A stretch of 64,000 bases of DNA from Methanoculleus sp. Its GTDB lineage: Archaea > Halobacteriota > Methanomicrobia > Methanomicrobiales > Methanoculleaceae. A model generated the notes under the pieces. The model saw nothing but the letters and a program-made list of their open reading frames with translations, was not told where the DNA came from and searched no databases. Positions 54,287-63,136 of this stretch are shown here, piece by piece. The DNA is taken from positions 1 through 64,000 of the forward strand of contig JAHDQM010000024.1 of assembly GCA_018433835.1 (NCBI GenBank). The letters are read 5' to 3'. Numbering within the stretch: position 1 is the stretch's first letter; the number at the start of each line of letters is the position of its first letter. The position numbers and the translations under genes are program-made.

Positions 54287-55341
54287 ATGAAAAGCCTGGC
54301 AATGCTCAAGATCGGGGAGATCGGGTGGATAGAGAAAGACGGACCTGCCTGCGGTCCGAGAGACGCCATCGTCAAACCGCTGGCGCTCGCGCCGTGCACA
54401 TCCGATGTCCACACCGTCTGGGAAAGGGCAATCGGCGAGAGGCACGACCTCATCCTGGGGCACGAAACTCTCGGGGTGGTGGACGAAGTGGGAAGCGAGG
54501 TCCGGGACTTCAGGCCCGGCGATCGGGTCATCGTACCGGCCATCACCCCCGACTGGGAGACGGAAGCAGCACAGCGCGGGTACCCCTCGGAGGGTGGAAG
54601 TTCTCGAACTTCAAGGACGGTGTCTTCGCCGAATTCTTCCACGTGAACCTGGCGGATTACAATCTCGCGCACCTGCCGGAAGGCATGTCCCTCGAGGCGG
54701 GGGTCATGCTCCCCGATATGCTCAGTACCGGCTTTGCGGGCGCCGAGAACGCCAAGATCTAGTTCGGGGCTACCGTGGCCGTCCTGGGAATCGAGCCGGT
54801 CGGCCTTTCCGCCATCGCCGGTGCAAAACTGAGGGGCGCCCGAAGGATATTTGCCGTCGGCACGAGGCTCGCCGACATTAAAGTGGCGAAGGCATACGGT
54901 GCTACGGATATCGTCAGCTACAGGGAAGGAGATACTGCAGAACAGATCCGGAACTCTACCGGCGGAGCTGGCGTCGACGCCGTGATCGTTGCCGGCGGCG
55001 GGCCTGAGGTCATGATGGATGCCATAAACGCGGCCAAGCCCGGATCGGTGATCTCGAACGTCAACTACTTCGGCCGGGGAATGGGTGATCAGGACATCAT
55101 ACCCCTTCCCCGGGTCGCCTGGGGGTTTGATATGGCGGAAAGGAATATCATGACCGGACTCTGCCCCGGCGGAAGGGTAAGGATGGAGAGGCTGGCCGAA
55201 GTGGTGATGCACGGGCGCATGGACCCGTCGCTCATGGCGACGCACATCTTCAGGGGCTTTGATCAGCTCGAGAAGGCTCTTCTTCTGATGAAAGAGACAT
55301 CCCGGGACCTGATCAAGCCGGTCGTTCTCGTGGAGCAGTAG
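54287..55341 (+). pseudogene. NADP-type secondary alcohol dehydrogenase, deletion plus nonsense
   Basis: Zinc alcohol dehydrogenase closely like the Thermoanaerobacter/Clostridium secondary (isopropanol) dehydrogenases: AMLKIGEIGWIEKDGP, zinc Cys in LAPCTSDVHTVW, His-Glu in ILGHETLGVVDEVGSEV, ITPDWETEAAQRGY. Then about 6-8 residues are lost and the frame changes near 54590-54600, continuing GGWKFSNFKDGVFAEFFHVN. A TAG at 54760-54762 replaces the Glu of AKIEFGATVAVLGI. The rest (NYFGRGMG, GLCPGGRVRMERL, FRGFDQLEKALLLM) is intact. The gene is inactive but little changed otherwise. Confidence 0.88.
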
Positions 55342-55414
55342 AGACTCCGACATCTTCCTTTCTTTCAGGGCCGCCAACCGGGTCCGTCCCGGTGTTCCCT
55401 CCTCTGCGCGTAAA

Positions 55415-55948
55415 TCAGTTCCCCGAAACCTTTGCAATCACGCTGTCCAGGTGCTGCCTGTAGAGTTCCTGCGGGTCGAGTTCCCGCAATCCTTCCGGTG
55501 TCCTGACCACCACTTTGCCGACGCCGGCATTCACCAGCATCTTTGAGCACATCAGGCAGGGCGGGTCGTACGAAGGCGCTCCCGTCAGGCGCTCGAACCC
55601 GGCCAGGTACATCGTACAGCCGGCCGCAGCCCTTCCTGCCTGCAGGAGCGCGTTCATCTCCGCGTGCACCGAGCGGCAGAACTCGTATCGTTCGCCGGAG
55701 GGGATGTTGTACTGCTTGCGTATGCAGGTGTTCAACTCATCGCAATGCGCCTCTCCACGCGGCGCACCGTTGTGCCCGGTAGAGACGATCTCCCCCGCCG
55801 AATTGACCACGACCGCTCCGTAGCACCGCCGAAGGCAGGTGGACCGCCGGGCGGTCTCGATCGCGATATTCAGGTACCACTCTGTTCGTGAGGTCCGGGG
55901 CGGTACGGGTGGCGCTTCGGACGGGGCGGTATGCCTGTCCCGGTTTGT
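55415..55948 (-). CDS. dCMP deaminase-family protein
   Basis: 177-aa zinc cytidine-deaminase-fold protein. The active site is SVHAEMNALL (His and Glu about residues 94-96) and the ligand Cys pair is PPCLMCSKML. CYGAVVVNSAGEIVSTGHNGAPRG and NTCIRKQ fit the ComEB/dCMP deaminase group that makes dUMP. Start 55948 follows GGAGGGACGG. The first 25 residues are a Pro-rich extension. Confidence 0.88.
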   Translation of the reverse strand, partial: TNRDRHTAPSEAPPVPPRTSRTEWYLNIAIETARRSTCLRRCYGAVVVNSAGEIVSTGHNGAPRGEAHCDELNTCIRKQYNIPSGERYEFCRSVHAEMNALLQAGRAAAGCTMYLAGFERLTGAPSYDPPCLMCSKMLVNAGVGKVVVRTPEGLRELDPQELYRQHLDSVIAKVSGN

Positions 55949-56112
55949 CATGACCGTCCCTCCTCCGGCGGCGGCTGTTGACCTGCGGGACACGAAAGCC
56001 TCTGCCCGCTCAGGTTTTCGCTCATGATAGGATCATCTACGCTGCAGGACTAAAATGAGACGCTTTGGTGCTCCTCGTGGTGGTGTCCGGATTGCTGACG
56101 ATCTGCGGGGCG

Positions 56113-56346
56113 TCAGTACACGCCCTCGCCCGTTACGAGGATGCCCTTCACCGGATAGGTGCCGTTGCACGCGCCTTTGAACTCGTGACGCACCCTCTCG
56201 AAATACGAATTTGACTGCCACCCGAGAACCCACCACTCGTTTCTCCCCTGAAACTCGAATGAGATGGTGAGGACGTTGTCGTCGTCGGCGTCGAACGAGA
56301 GGATAAACAGCACCTCAACGACGTATCCGGAAGACCCGGGGCTCAC
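56113..56346 (-). CDS. Hypothetical protein, possibly truncated
   Basis: 77-aa frame: VVEVLFILSFDADDDNVLTI, FEFQGRNEWWVLGWQSNSYF, EFKGACNGTYPVKGILVTGE. The regular beta-strand-like composition suggests a real small protein, but no clear ribosome site is present and its 5' end abuts the hydrolase relic at 56361. Not recognised. Confidence 0.42.
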   Translation of the reverse strand: MSPGSSGYVVEVLFILSFDADDDNVLTISFEFQGRNEWWVLGWQSNSYFERVRHEFKGACNGTYPVKGILVTGEGVY

Positions 56347-56360
56347 GTAGTAAGCGACCC

Positions 56361-56702
56361 GTCAGCGACGAGGTCGTCCGCCTCAGCTGGAACGTCGCAG
56401 CCGCCGCTTCCCCGAGAGGCACTCTCGACTGCGTCTCTGCGTGGCTGACCGACTTCCGGAACGATCTCCGGAGCATCGACGTGCCCGTCCTGGTGATTCA
56501 CGGCGATTCAGACCGTATCGTACCCTTCCCCGCCTCGGGAAAGCGCACCCCTGAGTTGGTCAAGGACAGCCGCCTGGTGGTGATCTAGGGCGGGCCGCAC
56601 GGGAACACCTGGACCCACGCCGGGAGGGTCAACCGCGAGCTGCTGGACTTCCTCGGGCAGAGGGTTCAGCCGGTCGAGCCGACTGCCGGAACTCCCGCGT
56701 AA
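56361..56702 (+). pseudogene. Haloperoxidase-like alpha/beta hydrolase, C-terminal fragment with nonsense codon
   Basis: The rightward frame reads SDEVVRLSWNVAAAASPRGT, VPVLVIHGDSDRIVPFPASG and, after a stop, GGPHGNTWTHAGRVNRELLDF, the C-terminal third of non-haem haloperoxidase-type hydrolases including the Asp and His regions. TAG at 56586-56588 replaces an expected Glu (VVIEGGPHG). The N-terminal two thirds with the nucleophile Ser are missing. Confidence 0.75.
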
Positions 56703-56760
56703 GAGGGGGCCGGCCGCCCGGGAGAGGAGCGCGAGCAGCGGAAGAGTCCGCTCTGCCCCC

Positions 56761-57963
56761 TCAGTACACCGGGACCAGCCCGGGGTTCGTCCCCGTGATG
56801 CACCGGCCGCCTCCGCGGGTGACCACGAAGGTGTTCTCGATCCCGACCATCCCGACACCCCGGATCCCTTTCTTGGGTTCGAGGGCGATCACCATCCCTT
56901 CCTCGAGCGGCTCATCAAAGCCCCGGGCGATCACCGGTACCTCGTCCACCTGCAGGCCGACGCCATGGCCCAGGAACTGCACCCGCCGGTCACCAAACCC
57001 CATGAAGTTCTCGAGGAACTCGGGTTCCAGGCCGTCGACGATCGTCGCGTAGACCTCCGAGGGCGCGACCCCCGGCCGCAGCAGCGAGGCCGTCTCGTTC
57101 TGGACCTCCACGCACCGGCGATGAGCCTCCATCGCGTGCTCGGGGAGCGGCCTCCCGAACATATACGTCACCGTCTTGTCGGTGTGGTAGCCCTGCACCC
57201 CACACGCACAGTCGACGAAGACCAGGTCCCCTACTCTGAGTTTCCGGTCATGGCTGCCGAGCACCGGTGCGCCGGGCCCCGCTCCAAGGCACCCGCCCGG
57301 CCCGTCGAAGCCGGTCGGGTAAATGGAACTCTCCCCGAACCCGAGCTGCCCGAGAATCATCTCCGTCCCGAACATCCCGAACCGGGCTATGCCGTGGTGC
57401 CCTTCCCTGACCAGGAGGGAGAAGATCTCGCCCCCGAGTTCCGCCTCGCTCATCCCCTCCCGGAGCATCCCGGGAACGCAGTCCTCGAGCACGTGGCGGT
57501 GAATCCTGCCGGCCTTCTCCATGATTGAGAGTTCGTAGGCGCTCTTCTTCGCCCGGACCTTCGCGGCCTGTGCATCCAGCGACTTCGTCTCCGTGACGGG
57601 GAAGTGCTTCCGGAACCGTTCGAACAGCGCGAGGGGTACCGTCTCCGTCTCCACGTGGACTGTCCCCGAACGTGCCCCCATCGCGGCTGCCGCATCCCGG
57701 TAACTCTTCATCGGCCGAATATCGGGGAAGAGCGACTCGTCCTCTGCCCGTTCGAGACTCCGGCGCACCCAGAGCACGGCCTCGCCGGTGCGGGGGACCA
57801 GAAGGACCCCGTCCTGCATCGTCCCGGTGAAGTAGAACTGGTTTGTCCTGCCGAATATCGCGGCAAACTCCCACGACGGGTTCTCCGCATCCATACGGAG
57901 CCGGAACCGCTCCATGCGGTCCCGGAGTTCGGAGGCGGGGGTCTTATGCTCCATACGGATCAT
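56761..57963 (-). CDS. M24-family metallopeptidase (Xaa-Pro aminopeptidase type)
   Basis: 400-aa protein with an N-terminal creatinase-like domain (about 1-150) and a pita-bread catalytic domain. The five metal ligands are visible: Asp in [15 protein letters not shown] (two Asp), His in [12 protein letters not shown], Glu in IALEPKKG and Glu in VGIENTFVV. It would cleave X-Pro peptides in the cytoplasm. Start at ATG 57963 or 57954. Neither has a strong ribosome site. Confidence 0.88.
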   Translation of the reverse strand: MIRMEHKTPASELRDRMERFRLRMDAENPSWEFAAIFGRTNQFYFTGTMQDGVLLVPRTGEAVLWVRRSLERAEDESLFPDIRPMKSYRDAAAAMGARSGTVHVETETVPLALFERFRKHFPVTETKSLDAQAAKVRAKKSAYELSIMEKAGRIHRHVLEDCVPGMLREGMSEAELGGEIFSLLVREGHHGIARFGMFGTEMILGQLGFGESSIYPTGFDGPGGCLGAGPGAPVLGSHDRKLRVGDLVFVDCACGVQGYHTDKTVTYMFGRPLPEHAMEAHRRCVEVQNETASLLRPGVAPSEVYATIVDGLEPEFLENFMGFGDRRVQFLGHGVGLQVDEVPVIARGFDEPLEEGMVIALEPKKGIRGVGMVGIENTFVVTRGGGRCITGTNPGLVPVY

Positions 57964-58158
57964 TGGGCGACGGTGGTATTTGGCTCTGGCGGGATGCGGG
58001 TTTTGGCAGTTGGGGGCGCCCCGATCCCCTCTCGGTCATGGGGATGGTGGCCTCGTAAACCTTCTGTATAACCCCGGGTTCGGCACGGACGCAGTCTCGC
58101 GACGATTGGAAGCAATTCCGACCGTATGGGTTATAGAGCCGCACGACGCATTACTGTC

Positions 58159-58908
58159 ATGGAAACACCCTTCATTTTTACCAGGCACGAGGGCCTGCCC
58201 CGCCAGGGACCGGGGAGCAACGAGTGCACCCGGAAGGCTTTCTCAATGCTCGACGACCTTCCCGCCCAACCTGAGATCCTGGATATCGGGTGCGGGGCCG
58301 GGATGCAGACGGTCGAACTTGCCCGGACCTGCCCCGGCTGCCGTATCACCGCCGTCGACATACACCAGCCGTTCCTCGACCAGCTTGCCCGGAGCGCGGC
58401 ATCGGCCGGGGTGAGGGACCGGATCATCACGATCCGGGCCTCGATGGACGACCTGCCTTTTGACGACGCATCGTTCGACGTCCTCTGGGCGGAAGGCTCG
58501 ATCTTTATCGTGGGGTTCGAGAAGGGGCTCGCCTCATGGAGGAGGCTGCTACGGCCGGGGGGCTATCTCTGCCTCACTGAATCGGTCTGGTTTACTGATC
58601 AGCCCTCGCCGGAGGCGGCAGCATTCTGGAACGACTGCTACCCGGCGATAACGACGGTCGCGGCAAACCGCGCGATCGCCGAGAGTGCCGGCTACGAGGT
58701 CGTCGCGACCTTCCCGCTCCCGAAGTCCGCGTGGTGGGAGAATTACTATGTGCCGGCCCTCAAGCGGATAGAAGACCTGCGGCCGAAAGTCGCCGGCAAT
58801 CCCGAGGCGGAGGCGCAGATTGAGTTCGCCGAGCGGGAGACCGCCGTCTACCGGGAGCATGCCGACGAGTACGGCTACGAGTTCTTCATCCTCCGGAAGA
58901 AGGAGTGA
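58159..58908 (+). CDS. Class I SAM-dependent methyltransferase
   Basis: 249-aa methyltransferase. Motif I EILDIGCGAGMQTVELAR is near residue 38, post-I Asp in ITAVDIHQPFL, motif II region SFDVLWAEGSIFIVG, and motif III LLRPGGYLCLTE. It resembles UbiE/Coq5-like and ArsM-adjacent small-molecule methyltransferases. Start 58159 is chosen because TTATAG near 58130 is about 27 nt upstream and homologous sequence begins METPFIFTRHEG. Substrate unknown. Confidence 0.86.
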   Translation: METPFIFTRHEGLPRQGPGSNECTRKAFSMLDDLPAQPEILDIGCGAGMQTVELARTCPGCRITAVDIHQPFLDQLARSAASAGVRDRIITIRASMDDLPFDDASFDVLWAEGSIFIVGFEKGLASWRRLLRPGGYLCLTESVWFTDQPSPEAAAFWNDCYPAITTVAANRAIAESAGYEVVATFPLPKSAWWENYYVPALKRIEDLRPKVAGNPEAEAQIEFAERETAVYREHADEYGYEFFILRKKE

Positions 58909-58938
58909 TCCGGCCGGGAGGTTAACCTCCAGCGGCCG

Positions 58939-60033
58939 TTACCTCCCCTTCGTCTTCCCGATATCCCTCTGGAGCTTCCCGATCGCTTTCCAGCGTTTCT
59001 TCTCGAGCCTTACAAGCCCGATCTCCGCTTTCTCCTCTTCAAACGCGAGCTCCTGCACGAGCCTCCGGTAACTCTCCAGCCGTGCCGCAGGGAGGGTCCC
59101 GTCCGCGACGGCCGCCTGCACCGCACAGCCGGGCTCCTCTTCGTGCCGGCAGTCCGAGAACCTGCAGCCCTCCGCCAGTTCGAGAATATCGGGGAACGTA
59201 TCGGCGATACCGGCGGAAGCCGTACCGATGCCGACCTCTCGCAGGCCGGGGTTGTCTATCATGAGCGCCCCGCCGGCGAGGACGAAGAGCTGGCGGACGG
59301 TCGTGGTGTGCCGCCCTTTGCCGTCATAGTCCCGGATCTCCGAGGTATCCTGCACCGGACGGCCCATGAGCCGGTTGATCAGGGTGGACTTGCCGACACC
59401 CGATGAGCCGATGAGGGCGATCGTTGTCCCCGGCGACAGGTACGGGTCGAGCCGGTCGACTCCCTCCCCGTTCACGGCACTGATTGGAATGACCGGTATG
59501 CCAGGGGAGACCGAAACGAGCTCGTCGGCGAGCGTTGCGGGGTCGTCCGTCAGATCGGATTTATTGATGACGATAACCGGACGGGCACCGGATGCGTGGG
59601 CGATCGCGAGAAAGCGTTCGATCCGGCGGGCATTGAGATCACGGCCGGCGGCCGTGACGATAAAGACCGTATCGACATTCGCCGCGATGACCTGATCGGC
59701 GCCTTCGCGTCCCGGTGTTCCCCGCGCAAAACGGGTCTTCTGCGGGAGGATATCAACGATCGTCGAGGTGCCGGCCTCCGGCTGGTCGAGCAATACGACA
59801 AAGTCTCCCACGGCGGGAAAACGGCCGAATTTTCGCAGTGCTCCGGAGATCCCGGCCGTGACGGACCCGCCGTCGACGAGCACGTCCCACACGGTTTTTT
59901 GCCGGCAGGCCACGCGGCCCGGCACATACGCGCCGGTGTATTTTGAGAATGCTCTCTCGTGTTCTTCCGTCCAGCCAAGCTCTTCAAGTGTATAGGGATG
60001 CTGTTGCCCGCATCGGGAAGTGGATTGGCTCAT
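58939..60033 (-). CDS. rsgA: Ribosome small-subunit-dependent GTPase RsgA
   Basis: 364-aa circularly permuted GTPase: an OB-like N-terminal domain, then G4 INKSDL, G1 IGSSGVGKSTLINRL, G3 DNPGLREVG, and the zinc-binding C-terminal CRFSDCRHEEEPGC, a complete RsgA signature. RsgA acts in maturation of the small ribosomal subunit in bacteria. Archaeal copies are sporadic and often look bacterial, so transfer is possible. Start 60033 is the first ATG giving the domain, with an A/T-rich box upstream. Confidence 0.93.
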   Translation of the reverse strand: MSQSTSRCGQQHPYTLEELGWTEEHERAFSKYTGAYVPGRVACRQKTVWDVLVDGGSVTAGISGALRKFGRFPAVGDFVVLLDQPEAGTSTIVDILPQKTRFARGTPGREGADQVIAANVDTVFIVTAAGRDLNARRIERFLAIAHASGARPVIVINKSDLTDDPATLADELVSVSPGIPVIPISAVNGEGVDRLDPYLSPGTTIALIGSSGVGKSTLINRLMGRPVQDTSEIRDYDGKGRHTTTVRQLFVLAGGALMIDNPGLREVGIGTASAGIADTFPDILELAEGCRFSDCRHEEEPGCAVQAAVADGTLPAARLESYRRLVQELAFEEEKAEIGLVRLEKKRWKAIGKLQRDIGKTKGR

Positions 60034-60260
60034 ATAAAGACCTGAACATTGTAAAATGGATGGCATTCGAAGCGCCAAGTGCTTTGTGGTTGCGGTTGTC
60101 GACCGCAATTTCTTCTACGCGGCGATCGCATGCCATGAGCCCCCTTCGATACTCTCCTGTGACCGCCTCCGGAGCGGAGTCATGGGGTCCGGGCAGATCT
60201 TTATATGGGCGGGCGTTCCTGTCTCCTGCCGGTGATGCGAATGACCGAGAGAGGAAGAGA

Positions 60261-60405
60261 TCGTCCCAAAACGATCTCCGAACCTTTGGTACACCCTGAT
60301 CGGAGCACTTACATCCAGAGATTCTACCGTCTGAACCATATCCCGGTCAGGGATGGTGAAACGGCTTTCCATTGGGAGTCGCACCTTCGCACCTCCGGTG
60401 CTCAA
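60261..60405. repeat. Dispersed repeat D, copy of the repeat at 36.5 kb
   Basis: Starts TCGTCCCAAAACGATCTC and matches element C for about 110 bp, then continues into hairpin-mosaic DNA with GCACCTCCGGTGC at 60389-60401. It ends against the 5' side of the decayed DUF1579 gene. It shows that the TCGTCCCAAAA-type element and the hairpin modules can be joined. Confidence 0.72.
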
Positions 60406-60465
60406 ACTCCGTTCCTCGAACCTGATGGCTTCTCGAACTCCTGTCCGGTGGGAGCCCACAGTGCA

Positions 60466-60931
60466 CAAACCCGGACCTGAAACCGAGGCGCTTGCCCGGT
60501 TCCACCCGAACGGAACCTGGACGGGCAGGGTGAAGGCAGGCAGTATGGGTCCCGGATCGCCCGAGATGGAGGCCAGAGGCAGGGCAGACTGCGAGTGGAT
60601 AATAAACGGCCTCTGGCGCTCCTGCAGGCTCGAGCAGGACCAGTTCGTCGCCAGGAGAGAAGGTGATTACCTGGAAGGCTCACTGGATTGCGGGTTGGGA
60701 TGCGAGAGCAGAGGAGTACCGGGGCATGACCGTCGCCAGCAACGGTATTGCCATGATGTTCAGGGGGAGGCTGGAAGGTGACCGGCTCAGCATGGAGGCC
60801 ATGGGAGATCCGGCGGTCTCCTTACGCTTCATCTGGGACGCGACCGATCCGCGTGCAATCACCTGGGCGAACGAGATCATGACGGAGGACGGGTCCTGGG
60901 GCTCATCGAAGAGTATGTCGTCCGGCCGTAG
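60466..60931 (+). pseudogene. DUF1579-like protein, two frameshifts
   Basis: Successive frames read ARFHPNGTWTGRVKAGSMGP, EWIINGLWRSCRLEQDQFV, then after a shift near 60655 VITWKAHWIAGWDARAEEYR, SNGIAMMFRGRLEGDRLSM and VSLRFIWDATDPRAITW. After another shift near 60895 the family ending LIEEYVVRP with TAG at 60929-60931 follows. The start codon region appears to have been replaced by repeat D. A second DUF1579-like pseudogene lies at 23.1 kb. Confidence 0.72.
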
Positions 60932-61023
60932 GAGCCGGTATATGGCGGAGTGCGAAGACGATGCCGCGTCCGGGGGATTCGCTCTTGAAGATGGCGGGAA
61001 CGTCCCCGCACGCCTGCCTGCGC

Positions 61024-62808
61024 TCAGCCCTCCTCGACGCTCCCCTGCCCCCGGCTATCCGTCGGGTCCGGGCCGGGCTCTCCGCCTCCAACCGGTCGCC
61101 ATGCCCGGGGAGGGACAAGAATCTCGAACCGTGCCCCCGTGCCTGCCGTCCCGGTCTCACGTATCGCGATATCGGTTACGGAGAGGATATCCCGGGAAAA
61201 GGCCAGCCCGAACCCGGTGTTCTTACCGTAACCGTAGCCGAAGATCTTTTCCTTCTCTTCGTCACCGACCCCCGCGCCGTCGTCCTCGAATGCCACGACG
61301 AGCGTCCCATCGGTCCGCTCGTCGGTCGTGATACGGACCCTGGTGACGCCTCCCCCGTGCCGGAGTGCGTTCTCGAGCAGGTTGTACATGGCTTTTGGTG
61401 AAAGCGGGTCGGCATAGATCTCCACCGGAGCGATCCGGGCGGGGATCTCGACCCCCGGATGCGGAATGCCGCTGACGGCACGGACGATCATCGCCTCGAG
61501 CGGTTGCCAGACCGGCTGAAATGTGCCGATCATCTGGTATTCGCGGGAGAACTGGAGATGCTTCTTGATCTTCTCTACGGCCTCGACCGATCGGGAGAGA
61601 TGCACGTCGCCGTCAGGATGCATCCGGTCCTCTGAAAGGAGGTTCAGGTACCAGGAAAGGCCCGTGACATCGTTGCCGATGTCGTGGCAGGTCACCCGGG
61701 ATAAGAGTGATAACTTCTGGTTGGCCGTCCGAAGGGCTGTTTCGGCTGCTTTCCGGCTGGTGATGTCCCTGACGATCAGGACGATTCCGGCAGGCTCCCC
61801 GTCCGGGTCCCTGACAAGTGCCCCGGCGATGCTGAGAACGCGGTCCTTCTTGCCGTCGGGCACCGCCTCCAGATCCGAAAACCTTCCCTGCTCCGTGACG
61901 GTGGTCCTGATCGAGGCATATACAGTATCGGGAATGAACCTCCCGACCGGCTGTCCGGGAAGGTCCGCTTCGGCCACGCCGAAGACCTCAGCGGCCGACG
62001 TGTTCGCCGTGATTACCCTGCCGTCCATATCGGCGAGGACCAGGCCGTCGGGCATCGTCCTGAGGATCTCCGGGACCGCCGCCTGGGGACTCAGGGTAAA
62101 CAGCCCGTACCTGTGGACGGCATAGGCGATAAGGAGGGAGAACACGACAATCCCGATGAATACGAGATTGACTGTGTAGATCCCGAAGGCCGGAAGGACC
62201 AGTCCGGAGAGAGCGCCGAAACCGACGACGGTTGCGATGCCGATACTGACAAGCCGGTTCTGGCGCCGGACTCTTCCCGGGCGCGCGCTCCGCCAGGACG
62301 AGATGCCGGCGTATACCGCCCAGAGCATCGCCAGGGTGGCATAGGCTCTCCCGACCACGTAGACCGGATTTGCAGATGCTGGCAGGTAGACGTACCCCGC
62401 TCCGGGCTGGAACGCTACCGTGTAGATCAGATCGGTGGAAAGCCCGATCAGGGCAAAGAACAGGGCGGGCAGGTACAGGACAACGAGGAGAACGCCGTGT
62501 TTCTTCTCCTGCGCGAGGGGGTGGCCGGTGAAGGCGAGCGTGAAGTGGACGGTGAGCGCGATGACCAGGGGCCAGAACGAGCTGACCTTTAGCCAGAACA
62601 GGCAACCGTCGTAGCCGGCCGAATACCAGATGGAGAATTCGCCCATGGCCCAGTAGGTTGCTGAGAGCGTTACCGCGAGGAAAAGGCGGTTGACCGCCGA
62701 TGAAGGGTTCCGTGCAAAAACATACGTCCCGAGACCGTAGGTGATGAGCGCTGAGACGACGCAGAAACCAACCAGAATCGGAAACAGAATCATGAAGATA
62801 TCAGACAC
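61024..62808 (-). CDS. 7TM sensor histidine kinase with PAS domain
   Basis: 594-aa kinase. Seven membrane helices lie at about residues 8-245 (histidine-kinase 7TM N-terminal type), then a PAS domain at about 250-365 ending VLIVRDITSRKAAETALR, H-box LLSRVTCHDIGNDVTGLSWY, N box YNLLENALRHGG and G1 FEDDGAGVGD, with GKNTGFGLAFSRDIL. It is the intact relative of the decayed kinase at 19.9-21.2 kb. The start is GTG 62808, or ATG 62793 fifteen bases in. No response regulator is adjacent. Confidence 0.9.
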   Translation of the reverse strand: MSDIFMILFPILVGFCVVSALITYGLGTYVFARNPSSAVNRLFLAVTLSATYWAMGEFSIWYSAGYDGCLFWLKVSSFWPLVIALTVHFTLAFTGHPLAQEKKHGVLLVVLYLPALFFALIGLSTDLIYTVAFQPGAGYVYLPASANPVYVVGRAYATLAMLWAVYAGISSWRSARPGRVRRQNRLVSIGIATVVGFGALSGLVLPAFGIYTVNLVFIGIVVFSLLIAYAVHRYGLFTLSPQAAVPEILRTMPDGLVLADMDGRVITANTSAAEVFGVAEADLPGQPVGRFIPDTVYASIRTTVTEQGRFSDLEAVPDGKKDRVLSIAGALVRDPDGEPAGIVLIVRDITSRKAAETALRTANQKLSLLSRVTCHDIGNDVTGLSWYLNLLSEDRMHPDGDVHLSRSVEAVEKIKKHLQFSREYQMIGTFQPVWQPLEAMIVRAVSGIPHPGVEIPARIAPVEIYADPLSPKAMYNLLENALRHGGGVTRVRITTDERTDGTLVVAFEDDGAGVGDEEKEKIFGYGYGKNTGFGLAFSRDILSVTDIAIRETGTAGTGARFEILVPPRAWRPVGGGEPGPDPTDSRGQGSVEEG

Positions 62809-63136
62809 GGCCGTTCACACCCCTGTACCGTCCGGTTTTGTCTCGGCCCATCCTGTCCCGTTCCTGGTTATCGTGAGGTCTCGTCGCAGGACTGTTGCGT
62901 CTATATTTACATTATCCTCATTAAGGAGTTTTGCTTTCCGTCTTGTTCGGCAGACATCATATGGGTGGAATCGGAGCAGATTGCGCTCGTCCGGATGATA
63001 TGGGTCCGCTCAAGACCCCTGCCCCTACCTGCGGCCTGTGCTGCCGGGAAGGGCTCCGTGGCCCGGGCTCAGGGCCACCCGGTCATCGCAGGTGCCCTTA
63101 ATACCGGACTCATGCTATAGATCTGCAGGAAGCGGG
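62809..63136. other. Divergent intergenic region
   Basis: About 330 bp between the kinase and the last methyltransferase. Bases 62895-62940 are AT-rich and probably contain the leftward kinase promoter. AGGAAGCGGG precedes the rightward start at 63137. Nothing else is recognised. Confidence 0.45.

Noticed and set aside
54760..56588. TAG codons in the dehydrogenase and hydrolase as possible pyrrolysine codons
   Set aside because: Both replace expected Glu codons, both genes have other lesions, and TAA and TGA interruptions occur in other broken genes here. Pyrrolysine use is not known in this lineage.
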